Translations under genes and position numbers: made by a program
Notes under the pieces: model-generated
Told to the model about the DNA's origin: nothing
The model's input: the letters and a program-made list of their open reading frames with translations, nothing else
The model's database searches: none
Assembly: GCA_016779285.1 (NCBI GenBank)
Contig: JADHNV010000003.1
Span: 1 to 23,851, forward strand
Direction of reading: 5' to 3'
Source of the DNA: SAR86 cluster bacterium
GTDB lineage: Bacteria > Pseudomonadota > Gammaproteobacteria > Magnimaribacterales > D2472
Length of the DNA: 23,851 nucleotides
Part shown: positions 16,326 through 23,673 of the stretch, one piece after another
Numbering within the stretch: position 1 is the first letter of the stretch
How the letters are laid out: each line of letters starts with the position of its first letter

Positions 16326-17192
16326 TTAGTTTAATATTTTTTCAACTGGCAATACTAAGATTGAGGAAGCGCCATTGAGCTTTAGTTTTTCTATTGTCTC
16401 CCAAAAAACTGGTTCTTTGCATAGTGCATGTATAGCAACCTTATTATCCTTTTGTAAGGGGATAATTGTTGGTGAATCAGCACCTGGCAATAAATTACAT
16501 ATTTTTTTAGCCGCAGAGCTATCCACATTAAGCATTATATATTTGCTATCAGCAGCGTTAATAACACCTTCAAATCTTTTAATGATATTAATAATGTTTT
16601 TTTGTTTAATTTTATTTAATTCCACAGGGGATATAAGAACAGCTTGAGATTTCATTAACGATTTAAACTCAATTAAATTATTTGCATCAAGAGTTGCTCC
16701 GGATGAAACTAAATCACAAATACAATCCGCTATGCCTATGTAGGGCGTTAATTCAACAGATCCGTTGATCTTAATAACCTCAGCATCTATAGAGTTCTTC
16801 TTTAAATATTTTTTTACTAATGCTGGGTAAGAAGTAGCAATTCTCTTATTTTTAAGAGATCTAAATCTTGAATTAAGGGGCTTTGCAAATGCAAGTTTGC
16901 AGTTAGAGAAACCTAATTCTAGAATTGGTTGCGCTGTTATGATTCGATTTGTAGCTTTTTGCTCTTCTAAAACATTTTGCCCAACTATTCCTAGATCTGC
17001 TACGCCCTTAGAAACCAGTGAGGGTATATCATCATCTCTTACTAGTAATATATCAATGTTCATATTTGACGATCGAGCAAGTAAATTTTCACCTGAGGAT
17101 GAAAAATTAATACCTGATTGAGTTAACAGATTCTTACTATCTTCAAAAAGCCTACCTTTTTTTTGAATAGCTATGGTTATTTTTGAAGACAT
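16326..17192 (-). CDS. hisG: ATP phosphoribosyltransferase, long form HisG
   Basis: HisG catalyses the committed step, joining ATP and PRPP. The 288-residue protein is the long form: a two-lobed catalytic part (with GRLFEDS, LLVRDDDIPSLVSKGVADLG and IATSYPALVKKYL) and a C-terminal ACT-like regulatory domain (about 215-288) for histidine feedback. It therefore does not need HisZ. AAGGAG lies about eight bases before the ATG, inside the regulator gene, and the start shares one base with the regulator's stop. The segment usually given as D-x-SGxTL reads DLVSSGATL here. Confidence 0.94.
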   Translation of the reverse strand: MSSKITIAIQKKGRLFEDSKNLLTQSGINFSSSGENLLARSSNMNIDILLVRDDDIPSLVSKGVADLGIVGQNVLEEQKATNRIITAQPILELGFSNCKLAFAKPLNSRFRSLKNKRIATSYPALVKKYLKKNSIDAEVIKINGSVELTPYIGIADCICDLVSSGATLDANNLIEFKSLMKSQAVLISPVELNKIKQKNIINIIKRFEGVINAADSKYIMLNVDSSAAKKICNLLPGADSPTIIPLQKDNKVAIHALCKEPVFWETIEKLKLNGASSILVLPVEKILN

Positions 17193-17452
17193 TAGTAATT
17201 CTCCTTCAATATTTTTAAATATCCCTTATTTGATTCTTTAAATAGAAATCTAGCAACACGAGTAACAGTTGCTGTTGAGGTGTTAAGTTTTGCAGCAATA
17301 TCTCTATAAGTTAAATTTCCCATATACAGAAGCTTAGCTACCTCCCAACGTTCTTCCATGGCTTGTATTTCAGAAGGAGTACATAAATCTTTTAAAAAAT
17401 TATTTATATCTTTCTCTGAATTAATGTTCATTAATACGGTTGATAATTTCAT
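17192..17452 (-). CDS. TrpR-like transcriptional regulator (YerC/YecD family), probable HisR-type repressor
   Basis: The 86-residue helical protein has the Trp-repressor fold: LCTPSEIQAMEERWEVAKLL followed by a helix-turn-helix, LTYRDIAAKLNTSTATVTRV, nearly identical in pattern to YerC/YecD family members. It heads the his operon and overlaps hisG by one base. TrpR-like proteins linked to his genes are known in other bacteria as histidine-pathway regulators, so feedback control by histidine is a fair inference. There is no Shine-Dalgarno sequence, and the -10 element lies only eight bases before the ATG. Confidence 0.88.
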   Translation of the reverse strand: MKLSTVLMNINSEKDINNFLKDLCTPSEIQAMEERWEVAKLLYMGNLTYRDIAAKLNTSTATVTRVARFLFKESNKGYLKILKENY

Positions 17453-17460
17453 GCGCGAAT

Positions 17461-17520
17461 TTTATATGTTTTAACATACTAAAACAACAGTACAAATGAA
17501 ATAATTTAAATATACTAAAA
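17461..17520 (-). promoter_or_regulatory. his operon promoter and operator candidate
   Basis: On the minus strand a -10-like TATAAA (plus 17461-17466) lies eight bases from the regulator ATG, so the transcript would be almost leaderless. Overlapping it is a perfect inverted repeat TATGTT-tt-AACATA (17465-17478). A 12-base element AACATACTAAAA (17473-17484) recurs 36 bases upstream as AATATACTAAAA (17509-17520). These look like operator sites for the adjacent TrpR-like protein. The -35 is weak. Confidence 0.45.
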
Positions 17521-17559
17521 ATGAGTTAAAATCATAGATCATAAATAGAGGAGATGAAT

Positions 17560-18036
17560 ATGACCATTTCAATCAATGACAAATTTCCGATACAAGAAAT
17601 TCGAGTCTTAGTTGACGGGGAGATCAAAAATATTAGTTCAGATGAATATTTCTCTGGGAAAAAAGTAGTTTTAGTAGGAGTCCCTGGTGCATTCGCGCCA
17701 ACGTGCCATCTTACCCATTTACCTGGATATATTGAAAATATAGATAATTTTAAAGCTAAAAATTACTCAATCGTTTTCATGGCTGTTAATGACCCATTTG
17801 TAGTGAAGTCATGGTCAGAAACATCAAAGGCTGACGGGATTAACATGATAGCTGATGGTAATTGTGATTTGACTAATGAGCTTGGCTTAACAATGGATGG
17901 ATCAGGTTTTGGTTTGGGCAATAGATGCCAAAGATTTGCAATGATAATCGATGATGGCGTCATCAAATCTATTGATATCGAAGAGCCAGGTGCCATGGAT
18001 ATATCATCAGCTGAATCACAACTTGCCAAAATATAA
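17560..18036 (+). CDS. Peroxiredoxin, Prx5-like, with an unusual active-site motif
   Basis: Prx5-type peroxiredoxins reduce peroxides through an active-site cysteine. The 158-residue protein has VPGAFAPTCHLTHLPGY, with the peroxidatic cysteine at C49, and GNRCQRFAM with the likely active-site arginine. The family motif PxxxTxxC reads PGAFAPTC, so the usual Thr is Ala. Two start codons exist: the ATG at 17554 touches GAGGAG (17548-17553), while the ATG at 17560 is six bases from it, so the second is preferred. It stands divergent from the his regulator and overlaps the next gene. Confidence 0.88.
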   Translation: MTISINDKFPIQEIRVLVDGEIKNISSDEYFSGKKVVLVGVPGAFAPTCHLTHLPGYIENIDNFKAKNYSIVFMAVNDPFVVKSWSETSKADGINMIADGNCDLTNELGLTMDGSGFGLGNRCQRFAMIIDDGVIKSIDIEEPGAMDISSAESQLAKI

Positions 18037-18907
18037 AAAAAAGTTTTTATTTATAGGCCTTGGTACCATGGGCTACCCAATGGCCGGGCATTTATCAAAA
18101 ACCAAAGATATTGATTTATTTGTATTTAACAGAACTATAAAGACAACAAAAAATTGGTTAAAGCAATATAAAGGAAATTATTACAACCCTAATGAACTGT
18201 TAAATATTAAATTTGATGGGCTGATAACTTGCTTAAAAGATGACGCAGCGATATTAGAGATCTTGATAAATCAAAACCTAGTCTCAACTCTAAAAAAGAA
18301 CTCATTTATTATCGATCATTCAACAACCTCTCTTGATTTAATACAAAAAATTTCATCTAACCAAGCAGTTATTGCAAATAAGATATCCTTTTTTGATTCT
18401 CCTGTGAGTGGCGGGGAGGCCGGGGCAATTAATGGCTCTTTATCAGTCATGTTTGGTGGACCATTCAAAAAAATAAATACTATTAAAAAATTAATGAATG
18501 CATATGCATCTTCTATTGTCCATATCGGTCCAAGTGGCCACGGTCAACTAACAAAAATGATCAATCAGCTTTGTATTGCAGGGATTATTCAAGGTTTGTC
18601 AGAAGGCATTATTTTAGGCAAATCTTCTAAATTGGATATGGATAAAGTTTTTACTGCTATATCCAATGGTGCTGCTCAATCATGGCAAATGGATAATCGA
18701 TTTAAAACCATGATAGAAAATAGATTTGATTTTGGATTTGCGGTAGATTTAATGATCAAAGATCTTAAGATCGCTATAAATCATGCAAAAACAAATCATT
18801 TAGAGTTAGAAATTTCAAAAAATGTTTTAAAAAAGTATAAAAAACTTTCAAGTAAAAATATGGGAAATTTAGATACCTCAAGTTTGATTAAATTATTTGA
18901 TTTATAA
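18023..18907 (+). CDS. Beta-hydroxyacid dehydrogenase (3-hydroxyisobutyrate dehydrogenase family), TTG start
   Basis: The enzyme is an NAD(P)-dependent oxidoreductase of the HIBADH/tartronate-semialdehyde reductase/GLYR group. From a TTG at 18023 it reads MPKYKKKFLFIGLGTMGYP: the Rossmann motif GLGTMG (12-17), then DSPVSGGEAGA (125-135), catalytic K178 in GHGQLTKMINQL, and KDLKIA near 247. This gives 294 residues, the normal family length. The first in-frame ATG (17951) would add a long non-family segment overlapping the peroxiredoxin by 86 bases. The TTG overlap is 14 bases. Substrate is unknown; an R or K after strand 2 (VFNRT) hints at NADP use. Confidence 0.85.
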   Translation: MPKYKKKFLFIGLGTMGYPMAGHLSKTKDIDLFVFNRTIKTTKNWLKQYKGNYYNPNELLNIKFDGLITCLKDDAAILEILINQNLVSTLKKNSFIIDHSTTSLDLIQKISSNQAVIANKISFFDSPVSGGEAGAINGSLSVMFGGPFKKINTIKKLMNAYASSIVHIGPSGHGQLTKMINQLCIAGIIQGLSEGIILGKSSKLDMDKVFTAISNGAAQSWQMDNRFKTMIENRFDFGFAVDLMIKDLKIAINHAKTNHLELEISKNVLKKYKKLSSKNMGNLDTSSLIKLFDL

Positions 18908-18947
18908 ATAAAAAATTATCGAGATATTAATTTTATAAACATAATAT

Positions 18948-18969
18948 AAGAGGGCCATAGGCCCTCTTT
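18948..18969. terminator. Bidirectional hairpin terminator
   Basis: AAGAGGGCC (18948-18956), a three-base loop, and GGCCCTCTT (18960-18968) form a perfect nine-base stem rich in G and C, followed by T and an AT-rich run. It lies in the 76-base gap between the convergent dehydrogenase and secreted-protein genes and can serve both. Confidence 0.75.
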
Positions 18970-18983
18970 AAATTTGAAAGTTA

Positions 18984-19700
18984 TTATCTCTTACTAGGGT
19001 AAGCCTTAACAGGCGAAATTAAGCTTACATTTCTAAGCTCTCTAATTTCGCTTACATTTGTTGAAAATTCTTTAAAGGCTTCCGTTTTTGAATTAGCATC
19101 AAAAGTACTATAGAGCTGCTCTATTGAATCCCCGCCAATATATACAAAATGAGACATCCATCCAGATCCAGCCCTATGAGTTATTAGGCCAGCTGAATTA
19201 GTGGCTTCGAGTATGTTCATTAATTTTGTCCATTCATTAGCGTAGTGTGAAGCATGACCTAGCTTTACATTAAAATCATATTTCATAAAAAACTTGTCAT
19301 TTGTCCAGTCACCGACTTCAAGAGACTGCTCTCCCAGCCTGCTAACATAATCAGAGGGTACAGAACTTGCAGCTAATGATTTCATGAGAATTGCTGTTTC
19401 TTCGCATGCGCCGACGATTGAACGTCCTCTTTCAAGCATTGTATTATTTTCGTATCCAACATAGATAAAATGTGTATGCACAGAGCCCAAAACGCCCATT
19501 ACCACAACTTCTGCACCTGATTCCATCTGCCATTTCTTTGCGCAATCAGATTCATTATGCTTATCGAGAGCTTTAATAAAACTGACAGGATCAGTTACAT
19601 TAAAATAATGAAATTCTCCGGTTTCTTCACCAGGTTTAACATTATCGGCTGATATAAGTATTGAAAATATGGCCACGAATGATAAAAATATTTTGTTCAT
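18984..19700 (-). CDS. Secreted protein of unknown function with two related halves
   Basis: I do not recognise this 238-residue protein. It begins with a signal peptide (MNKIFLSFVAIFSILISA, likely cut after A18), so it is exported. The mature part appears duplicated: residues 75-95 (HTHFIYVGYENNTML) match 182-202 (MSHFVYIGGDSIEQL), and each half ends with a helix-like stretch. The pattern resembles a tandem of ferredoxin-like alpha/beta-barrel domains, but this is inference. Cysteines C53 and C99 could form a disulfide in the periplasm. GAGGG lies five bases before the ATG. It is divergent from the small membrane protein. Confidence 0.7.
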   Translation of the reverse strand: MNKIFLSFVAIFSILISADNVKPGEETGEFHYFNVTDPVSFIKALDKHNESDCAKKWQMESGAEVVVMGVLGSVHTHFIYVGYENNTMLERGRSIVGACEETAILMKSLAASSVPSDYVSRLGEQSLEVGDWTNDKFFMKYDFNVKLGHASHYANEWTKLMNILEATNSAGLITHRAGSGWMSHFVYIGGDSIEQLYSTFDANSKTEAFKEFSTNVSEIRELRNVSLISPVKAYPSKR

Positions 19701-19749
19701 TTTTTCCCTCTTTATTTGATTAAAAATTAAACATATCTAAAAATACAAA

Positions 19750-19807
19750 GTAAGTAAATATTTTTTAGTTTAAATGTTATTTAAAAATATGTATATTATA
19801 TACTTAC
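19750..19807. promoter_or_regulatory. Divergent intergenic region with nested inverted repeats
   Basis: The 128-base gap between two divergent genes holds GTAAGTA (19750-19756) and its exact complement TACTTAC (19801-19807), with inner TATTTTT and AAAAATA arms. A plus-strand TATTAT (19794-19799) and a minus-strand TATGTT with TTTACT 17 bases upstream are possible promoter elements. The repeat arms flank them, as a shared operator might. Confidence 0.3.
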
Positions 19808-19828
19808 AATTTTATCAAAGGAGAAAGT

Positions 19829-20266
19829 ATGGAAATGACTATATTGGAAAGTGCGATGGCAGAAATAGCCCTTTGGGAAATATTTGCTCAAGCTCGTGGT
19901 GCAAATGCTACTGTTTTTTTAGCAACAGTAATTGCGGTTTGGGTTGCAGCAAGGTTTTCAAGTGTGATGCTAGAAAAGGGTGCTAATACATTAGGAAAAA
20001 TTTTATGTACAGCATTTGCCTTGGGGGTATTCATGTTAGGTTTTAATCTTGGTGGCTGGGTATCAGGCACTTATGATGGCCATGCGGGCGCATTAGCTGC
20101 TTTGGATGCTGCAAATGGTGCTATTGACTTAGGTGCTGGTTCTAATCAATACATTGAAAATTTAGCATCTGGAGGAACTATGATAGGTTCAATTGGAGCC
20201 TGGTTGTTCTATGGAGCAGGGTTCTTAATTGCAGTTCTACCACTTTGGTTTAATCCAAAAGATTAA
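19829..20266 (+). CDS. Small Gly/Ala-rich membrane protein of unknown function
   Basis: I do not recognise this 145-residue protein. It has three probable membrane segments (about 28-45, 55-78 and 117-140), the last ending LPLWFNPKD, and a polar loop (79-116, TYDGHAGALAALDAANGAID) rich in Gly, Ala and Asp. No signal peptide cleavage site is clear. Its composition is richer in Gly and Ala than its neighbours. A clean AAAGGAG five bases before the ATG and a strong terminator right after the stop suggest a well-expressed single-gene unit. It may work with the divergent secreted protein, but only position supports that. Confidence 0.72.
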   Translation: MEMTILESAMAEIALWEIFAQARGANATVFLATVIAVWVAARFSSVMLEKGANTLGKILCTAFALGVFMLGFNLGGWVSGTYDGHAGALAALDAANGAIDLGAGSNQYIENLASGGTMIGSIGAWLFYGAGFLIAVLPLWFNPKD

Positions 20267-20292
20267 TACATAGTTTAAATAAATTATATTTT

Positions 20293-20322
20293 ATAAGCCT
20301 GCTTTGGCAGGCTTATTTTTTT
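20293..20322 (+). terminator. Rho-independent terminator of the membrane-protein gene
   Basis: ATAAGCCTGC (20293-20302), loop TTTG, and GCAGGCTTAT (20307-20316) form a perfect ten-base stem followed by six T residues. It is the strongest terminator in the window. Confidence 0.88.
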
Positions 20323-20432
20323 AGTTCTTAATTAAATTTAATAATTACTATATAACTTAGGAGGGGAACAAGACTTAGTTATTGTATAAATTATAAATTA
20401 CTTCGCATAATATATATTATGTTAAATTATAG
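20323..20432. other. Non-coding gap with an orphan RBS-like motif and a palindrome
   Basis: This 110-base stretch holds no open frame of note. AGGAGGGG (20359-20366) looks like a ribosome-binding site, but no usable start codon follows it. A perfect 16-base palindrome CATAATATATATTATG (20406-20421) lies just past the stop of the DUF1330 gene. It may be a weak terminator or a binding site. Confidence 0.35.
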
Positions 20433-20753
20433 TTATTCAGATCTTGGCGAGATGCCTTTTATACGCTGTAGAGTTATATCAGTAGCATTTCTTCTATGTT
20501 TACTAAGCTCTTGATAACCCTCATCAGCCCACCAATTATCAGCATCTGCCTCTGATGGAAAGGAAAATATAATTGCTCGATCAAACTGTTTTGGAGGCTC
20601 TCCCTCGAGACAAACTGGTGAATCATCGAATGTAATGAATGTACCATTATATTTTTTTAAAAAAGGAAAGAATCCTTTTTCATATATTCTGTATTCATCT
20701 CGATCATTGATTGATAGATTTACAACCATATAAACACTTATACTTTCTGACAT
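20433..20753 (-). CDS. DUF1330 domain protein
   Basis: The 106-residue protein fits the DUF1330 family of small dimeric ferredoxin-like barrel proteins: YMVVNLSINDRDEYRIYEKG at the start, then FDRAIIFSFPSEADADNWW and a C-terminal ARG/LYS-containing helix. Family function is not established. No signal peptide is present, so it is cytosolic. AAGGAG lies six bases before the ATG. It shares its predicted fold type with the secreted protein nearby, though no clear sequence link is seen. Confidence 0.85.
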   Translation of the reverse strand: MSESISVYMVVNLSINDRDEYRIYEKGFFPFLKKYNGTFITFDDSPVCLEGEPPKQFDRAIIFSFPSEADADNWWADEGYQELSKHRRNATDITLQRIKGISPRSE

Positions 20754-20816
20754 AGTTTTCTCCTTAAGGTTCTTTCATATAACGATAAATATGTATATGC
20801 ATCTTATAAAGATTTA

Positions 20817-20848
20817 TTAACTTAAAGTTAAATTAATTAGTGTAAAAT
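20817..20848 (+). promoter_or_regulatory. infA promoter region with a perfect palindrome
   Basis: TTAACTT-a-AAGTTAA (20817-20831) is a perfect inverted repeat upstream of a -10-like TAAAAT (20843-20848). The -10 lies only eight bases before the infA ATG, so the transcript would be nearly leaderless. No Shine-Dalgarno sequence is present. Confidence 0.35.
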
Positions 20849-20856
20849 AACAATAT

Positions 20857-21075
20857 ATGGCAAAAGAAGATAATCTAGAATTTGAAGGAGAAGTTATTGA
20901 AACTCTCCCTAATACTACCTTTAAAGTAAAATTAGAGAACGATCATATAATCGAAGCTCACATTTCTGGCAAAATGCGCAAACATTACATCAGGATCTTA
21001 ACTGGTGACAAAGTTAAAGTTGAGATGACACCATACGATCTAACAAAAGGAAGAATTACTTTTAGAGGCCGTTAG
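20857..21075 (+). CDS. infA: Translation initiation factor IF-1
   Basis: IF-1 is a one-domain OB-fold protein that binds the A site of the 30S subunit during initiation. The 72 residues match the E. coli length: MAKEDNLEFEGEVIETLPNT, then GKMRKHYIRILTGDKVKVEMTPYDL and GRITFRGR. It is convergent with clpA, as in E. coli, but the tRNA gene and spacer are gone and the last four bases overlap. No Shine-Dalgarno sequence precedes the ATG. Confidence 0.97.
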   Translation: MAKEDNLEFEGEVIETLPNTTFKVKLENDHIIEAHISGKMRKHYIRILTGDKVKVEMTPYDLTKGRITFRGR

Positions 21076-23327
21076 GCTTTAGATTTAACTGTTTTCTTTT
21101 TAGCGCTGAATTTAACTTCATTGGCAACCAAATCAACTTTGATCTGACCACCCTTACTGAGCTCACCAAATAAAACCTTATCAACCAGAGGTTTCTTAAT
21201 TTTGTTGGTAATAAATCTCTCCATAGGCCTTGCGCCCATTTCTTTGTTATAGCCATTTTCAGCAATCCAGTTTAAAACTTTTTTAGAATAAACTAACTCT
21301 ACATTTCTGGCATCAAGCTGTGCTTGAAGCTTGGTAAGGAATTTATCTACTATTGATAGAATGACTTTCATTGGTAGATAGTTAAACTGAATAATTTCAT
21401 CTAACCTATTCCTAAATTCAGGAGAAAATAGTTTCTTAAGAGATAACAATGCATCTGATTCATTGGATTGATCACTGAAGCCTATGCTTTTCTTTTCTAA
21501 TAAATCAGCACCTGCATTAGTAGTCATGACTACAATGACATTCCTAAAGTCTGCTTTGCGCCCATTGTTATCTGTTAAGACTCCGGAGTCCATGATTTGT
21601 AGAAGTAAATTAAAGATATCTGGATGAGCCTTCTCTATTTCATCAAGCAAGAGTACACAATGTGGATTTTGTACAACGGCCTCAGTCAATAAGCCACCTT
21701 GATCAAATCCAACATAGCCAGGAGGCGCCCCAATCAGTCTTGAGACAGTGTGCCTTTCCATGTACTCTGACATATCAAATCTCACAAGTTCGATACCCAT
21801 CATGTTTGCCAATTGGGTTGTAATTTCTGTCTTACCTACTCCAGTTGGACCAGCAAATAAAAATGATCCAATGGTTTTATTGTCATCTCTGAGCCCTGCT
21901 CTAGATAATTTAATAGCGTTAACCAAGCTCTTAATAGCTGTATCTTGACCAAAAATAACAGTTTTAAGATCAGATTCTAATTTCTGGAGATTGATTGACT
22001 CTTGACTAGATATAGTTTGCTCAGGAATTTTAGATATTTTTGAAATAGTTTTTTCAATATCTACCTGTTTTACGGTTATTTTTTTTGAATTTTTTCTTGA
22101 GATATTTAGTAAAGCACCTGTTTCATCTATCAAATCGATTGCCTTATCAGGCAAAAATCTATCATTTAAAAAGCGCTTAGATAGGGTAACAGCTGAATTT
22201 ATAGATTCATCAGAATATTTTACATTGTGATGTTCCTCATAATTGGTTTTAAGACCATCTAGTATTTGTATGCATTCATCTACAGATGGTTCTAAAACAT
22301 CAATTTTTTGAAACCTTCTTGAAAGAGCTTGATTTTGATTGAAAACACCCCGGTATTCTTGAAATGTTGTTGAACCAATGCATCTCAACTTACCCTTACC
22401 TAAAGCTGGTTTTAGTAAATTAGATACGTCTAGGCTTCCTCCAGAGGCTGACCCGGCGCCAATAATTGTATGAATTTCATCAATAAATAGTATTGGGTTG
22501 TTTTGCTCATCTAGGAATTTTAATACTGACTTAAGTCTCTTTTCAAAATCTCCTCTATATTTGGTACCAGCAATCAAAGCCCCTATGTCTAGTGAATAGA
22601 GTTTTGATTCATGCAAAAAATCAGGCGTATCCTTAGAGTTAATTAAGTGCGCCAAGCCTTCTGCTATAGCAGTTTTACCAACCCCTGACTCACCCACAAG
22701 CAGAGGGTTATTTTTAGTGCGCCTTGCTAAAATTTGGATGATTCGTTCAACCTCGTCTATGCGCCCTACTAACTGATCTACTTTATTTGATTTAGCAAGT
22801 GCATTTAAATCAATTAAAAACTCTAACTCATTATTGTTTGATGCAGACTCAGTCACAATCTCTTCACCCGATGATTCAGAATCAGTCTCGGCTTTATTTC
22901 CACCTAGCTTTCCATGAGAGATATAAGAAACAATATCAAGCCTTCCAATACCTTGTTTGGAGAGCAAGAAAACTGAATGAGATTCTTTTTCAGAGAATAT
23001 AGCTACTAGAAGATTAATGGGTTTCACAACACCCTTACCTGATGACTGAACATGAAAAACAGCTCTTTGAAGAACTCTTTGGAATCCTAGAGTTGGTTGA
23101 ACAGGTTTTTTTGCATCCACCTTACTGGGTGTATTGTCTCTAACATGCTCTTCAAGATTTTCTCTTAAAGTAGCTATGTTTACATCGTTTGTTTCAAGGG
23201 CTTGTCTCACTTCAAAATCAGAAATAAGCATTAAAAGAAGATGCTCTATGGTTAAATATTCAAGATTTTGATCTTGGGCTTGATCAAATAAATTTGCTAT
23301 GGATTGTTCTAATTCTTTACTAAACAT
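21072..23327 (-). CDS. clpA: ATP-dependent Clp protease ATP-binding subunit ClpA
   Basis: ClpA is the AAA+ unfoldase that feeds substrates, including those from ClpS, into ClpP. The 751 residues (E. coli 758) comprise the N-domain (1-140), an acidic linker, the first AAA+ module with Walker A GESGVGKT (212-219) and Walker B FIDEIH, and the second with GPTGVGKT (493-500) and LLLDEIEKAH. The ClpP-docking loop is IGF (615-617, KKSIGFSD). A Lys-rich tail closes it. The lack of a long coiled-coil middle domain separates it from ClpB. Its ATG shares one base with the clpS stop. Confidence 0.97.
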   Translation of the reverse strand: MFSKELEQSIANLFDQAQDQNLEYLTIEHLLLMLISDFEVRQALETNDVNIATLRENLEEHVRDNTPSKVDAKKPVQPTLGFQRVLQRAVFHVQSSGKGVVKPINLLVAIFSEKESHSVFLLSKQGIGRLDIVSYISHGKLGGNKAETDSESSGEEIVTESASNNNELEFLIDLNALAKSNKVDQLVGRIDEVERIIQILARRTKNNPLLVGESGVGKTAIAEGLAHLINSKDTPDFLHESKLYSLDIGALIAGTKYRGDFEKRLKSVLKFLDEQNNPILFIDEIHTIIGAGSASGGSLDVSNLLKPALGKGKLRCIGSTTFQEYRGVFNQNQALSRRFQKIDVLEPSVDECIQILDGLKTNYEEHHNVKYSDESINSAVTLSKRFLNDRFLPDKAIDLIDETGALLNISRKNSKKITVKQVDIEKTISKISKIPEQTISSQESINLQKLESDLKTVIFGQDTAIKSLVNAIKLSRAGLRDDNKTIGSFLFAGPTGVGKTEITTQLANMMGIELVRFDMSEYMERHTVSRLIGAPPGYVGFDQGGLLTEAVVQNPHCVLLLDEIEKAHPDIFNLLLQIMDSGVLTDNNGRKADFRNVIVVMTTNAGADLLEKKSIGFSDQSNESDALLSLKKLFSPEFRNRLDEIIQFNYLPMKVILSIVDKFLTKLQAQLDARNVELVYSKKVLNWIAENGYNKEMGARPMERFITNKIKKPLVDKVLFGELSKGGQIKVDLVANEVKFSAKKKTVKSKA

Positions 23328-23665
23328 TAATCTGTTAAAGGTTCAATTTCACTTATGAGAGGATGCTCATGGGCTCTTGCCATCTCATTGATTTCATGAG
23401 ATTTCATTTCAGCAATCTCTTTTGGAAATATACCACAGACTCCCTTTCCTTTTGTATGAACAGCTAACATAATTTGAGTTGATCTCTCGTGCTCATAACC
23501 AAATATAGCTTGAAGAATGTAAACAACAAATTCCATAGGTGTGAAATCATCGTTTAATAGAACAACTTGGTACATTGGAGGTTCTTTAAGATCAGGTTTG
23601 TCCTCTAGGACAACAGTACCAGTATCACCTAGACCAGCGGAACCGTTTGATGATTCTGAAGACAT
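23327..23665 (-). CDS. clpS: ClpS adaptor protein
   Basis: ClpS binds N-degron substrates and the ClpA N-domain, switching ClpA to these targets. From the ATG at 23665 it has 112 residues, with an unstructured N-terminal part (MSSESSNGSAGLGDTG) and the core YQVVLLNDDFTPMEFVVYIL, HTKGKGVCGIFPKEIAEMK and EHPLISEIEP. GAGGA lies five bases before that ATG and overlaps the icd stop, so I chose it over a frame-extended start at 23713 inside icd. Confidence 0.95.
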   Translation of the reverse strand: MSSESSNGSAGLGDTGTVVLEDKPDLKEPPMYQVVLLNDDFTPMEFVVYILQAIFGYEHERSTQIMLAVHTKGKGVCGIFPKEIAEMKSHEINEMARAHEHPLISEIEPLTD

Positions 23666-23673
23666 AGATATCC

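Noticed and set aside
17951..18022. ATG start of the dehydrogenase at 17951
   Set aside because: It adds 24 residues with no family match and an 86-base overlap; the TTG at 18023 gives the normal length.
19774..19986. 70-residue plus-strand frame overlapping the small membrane protein
   Set aside because: The frame starting at 19829 has a well-placed AAAGGAG and three membrane segments; the other has neither.
21056..21085. Small hairpin at the infA/clpA overlap as a terminator
   Set aside because: The stem has only about five pairs including a wobble and no clear T run.
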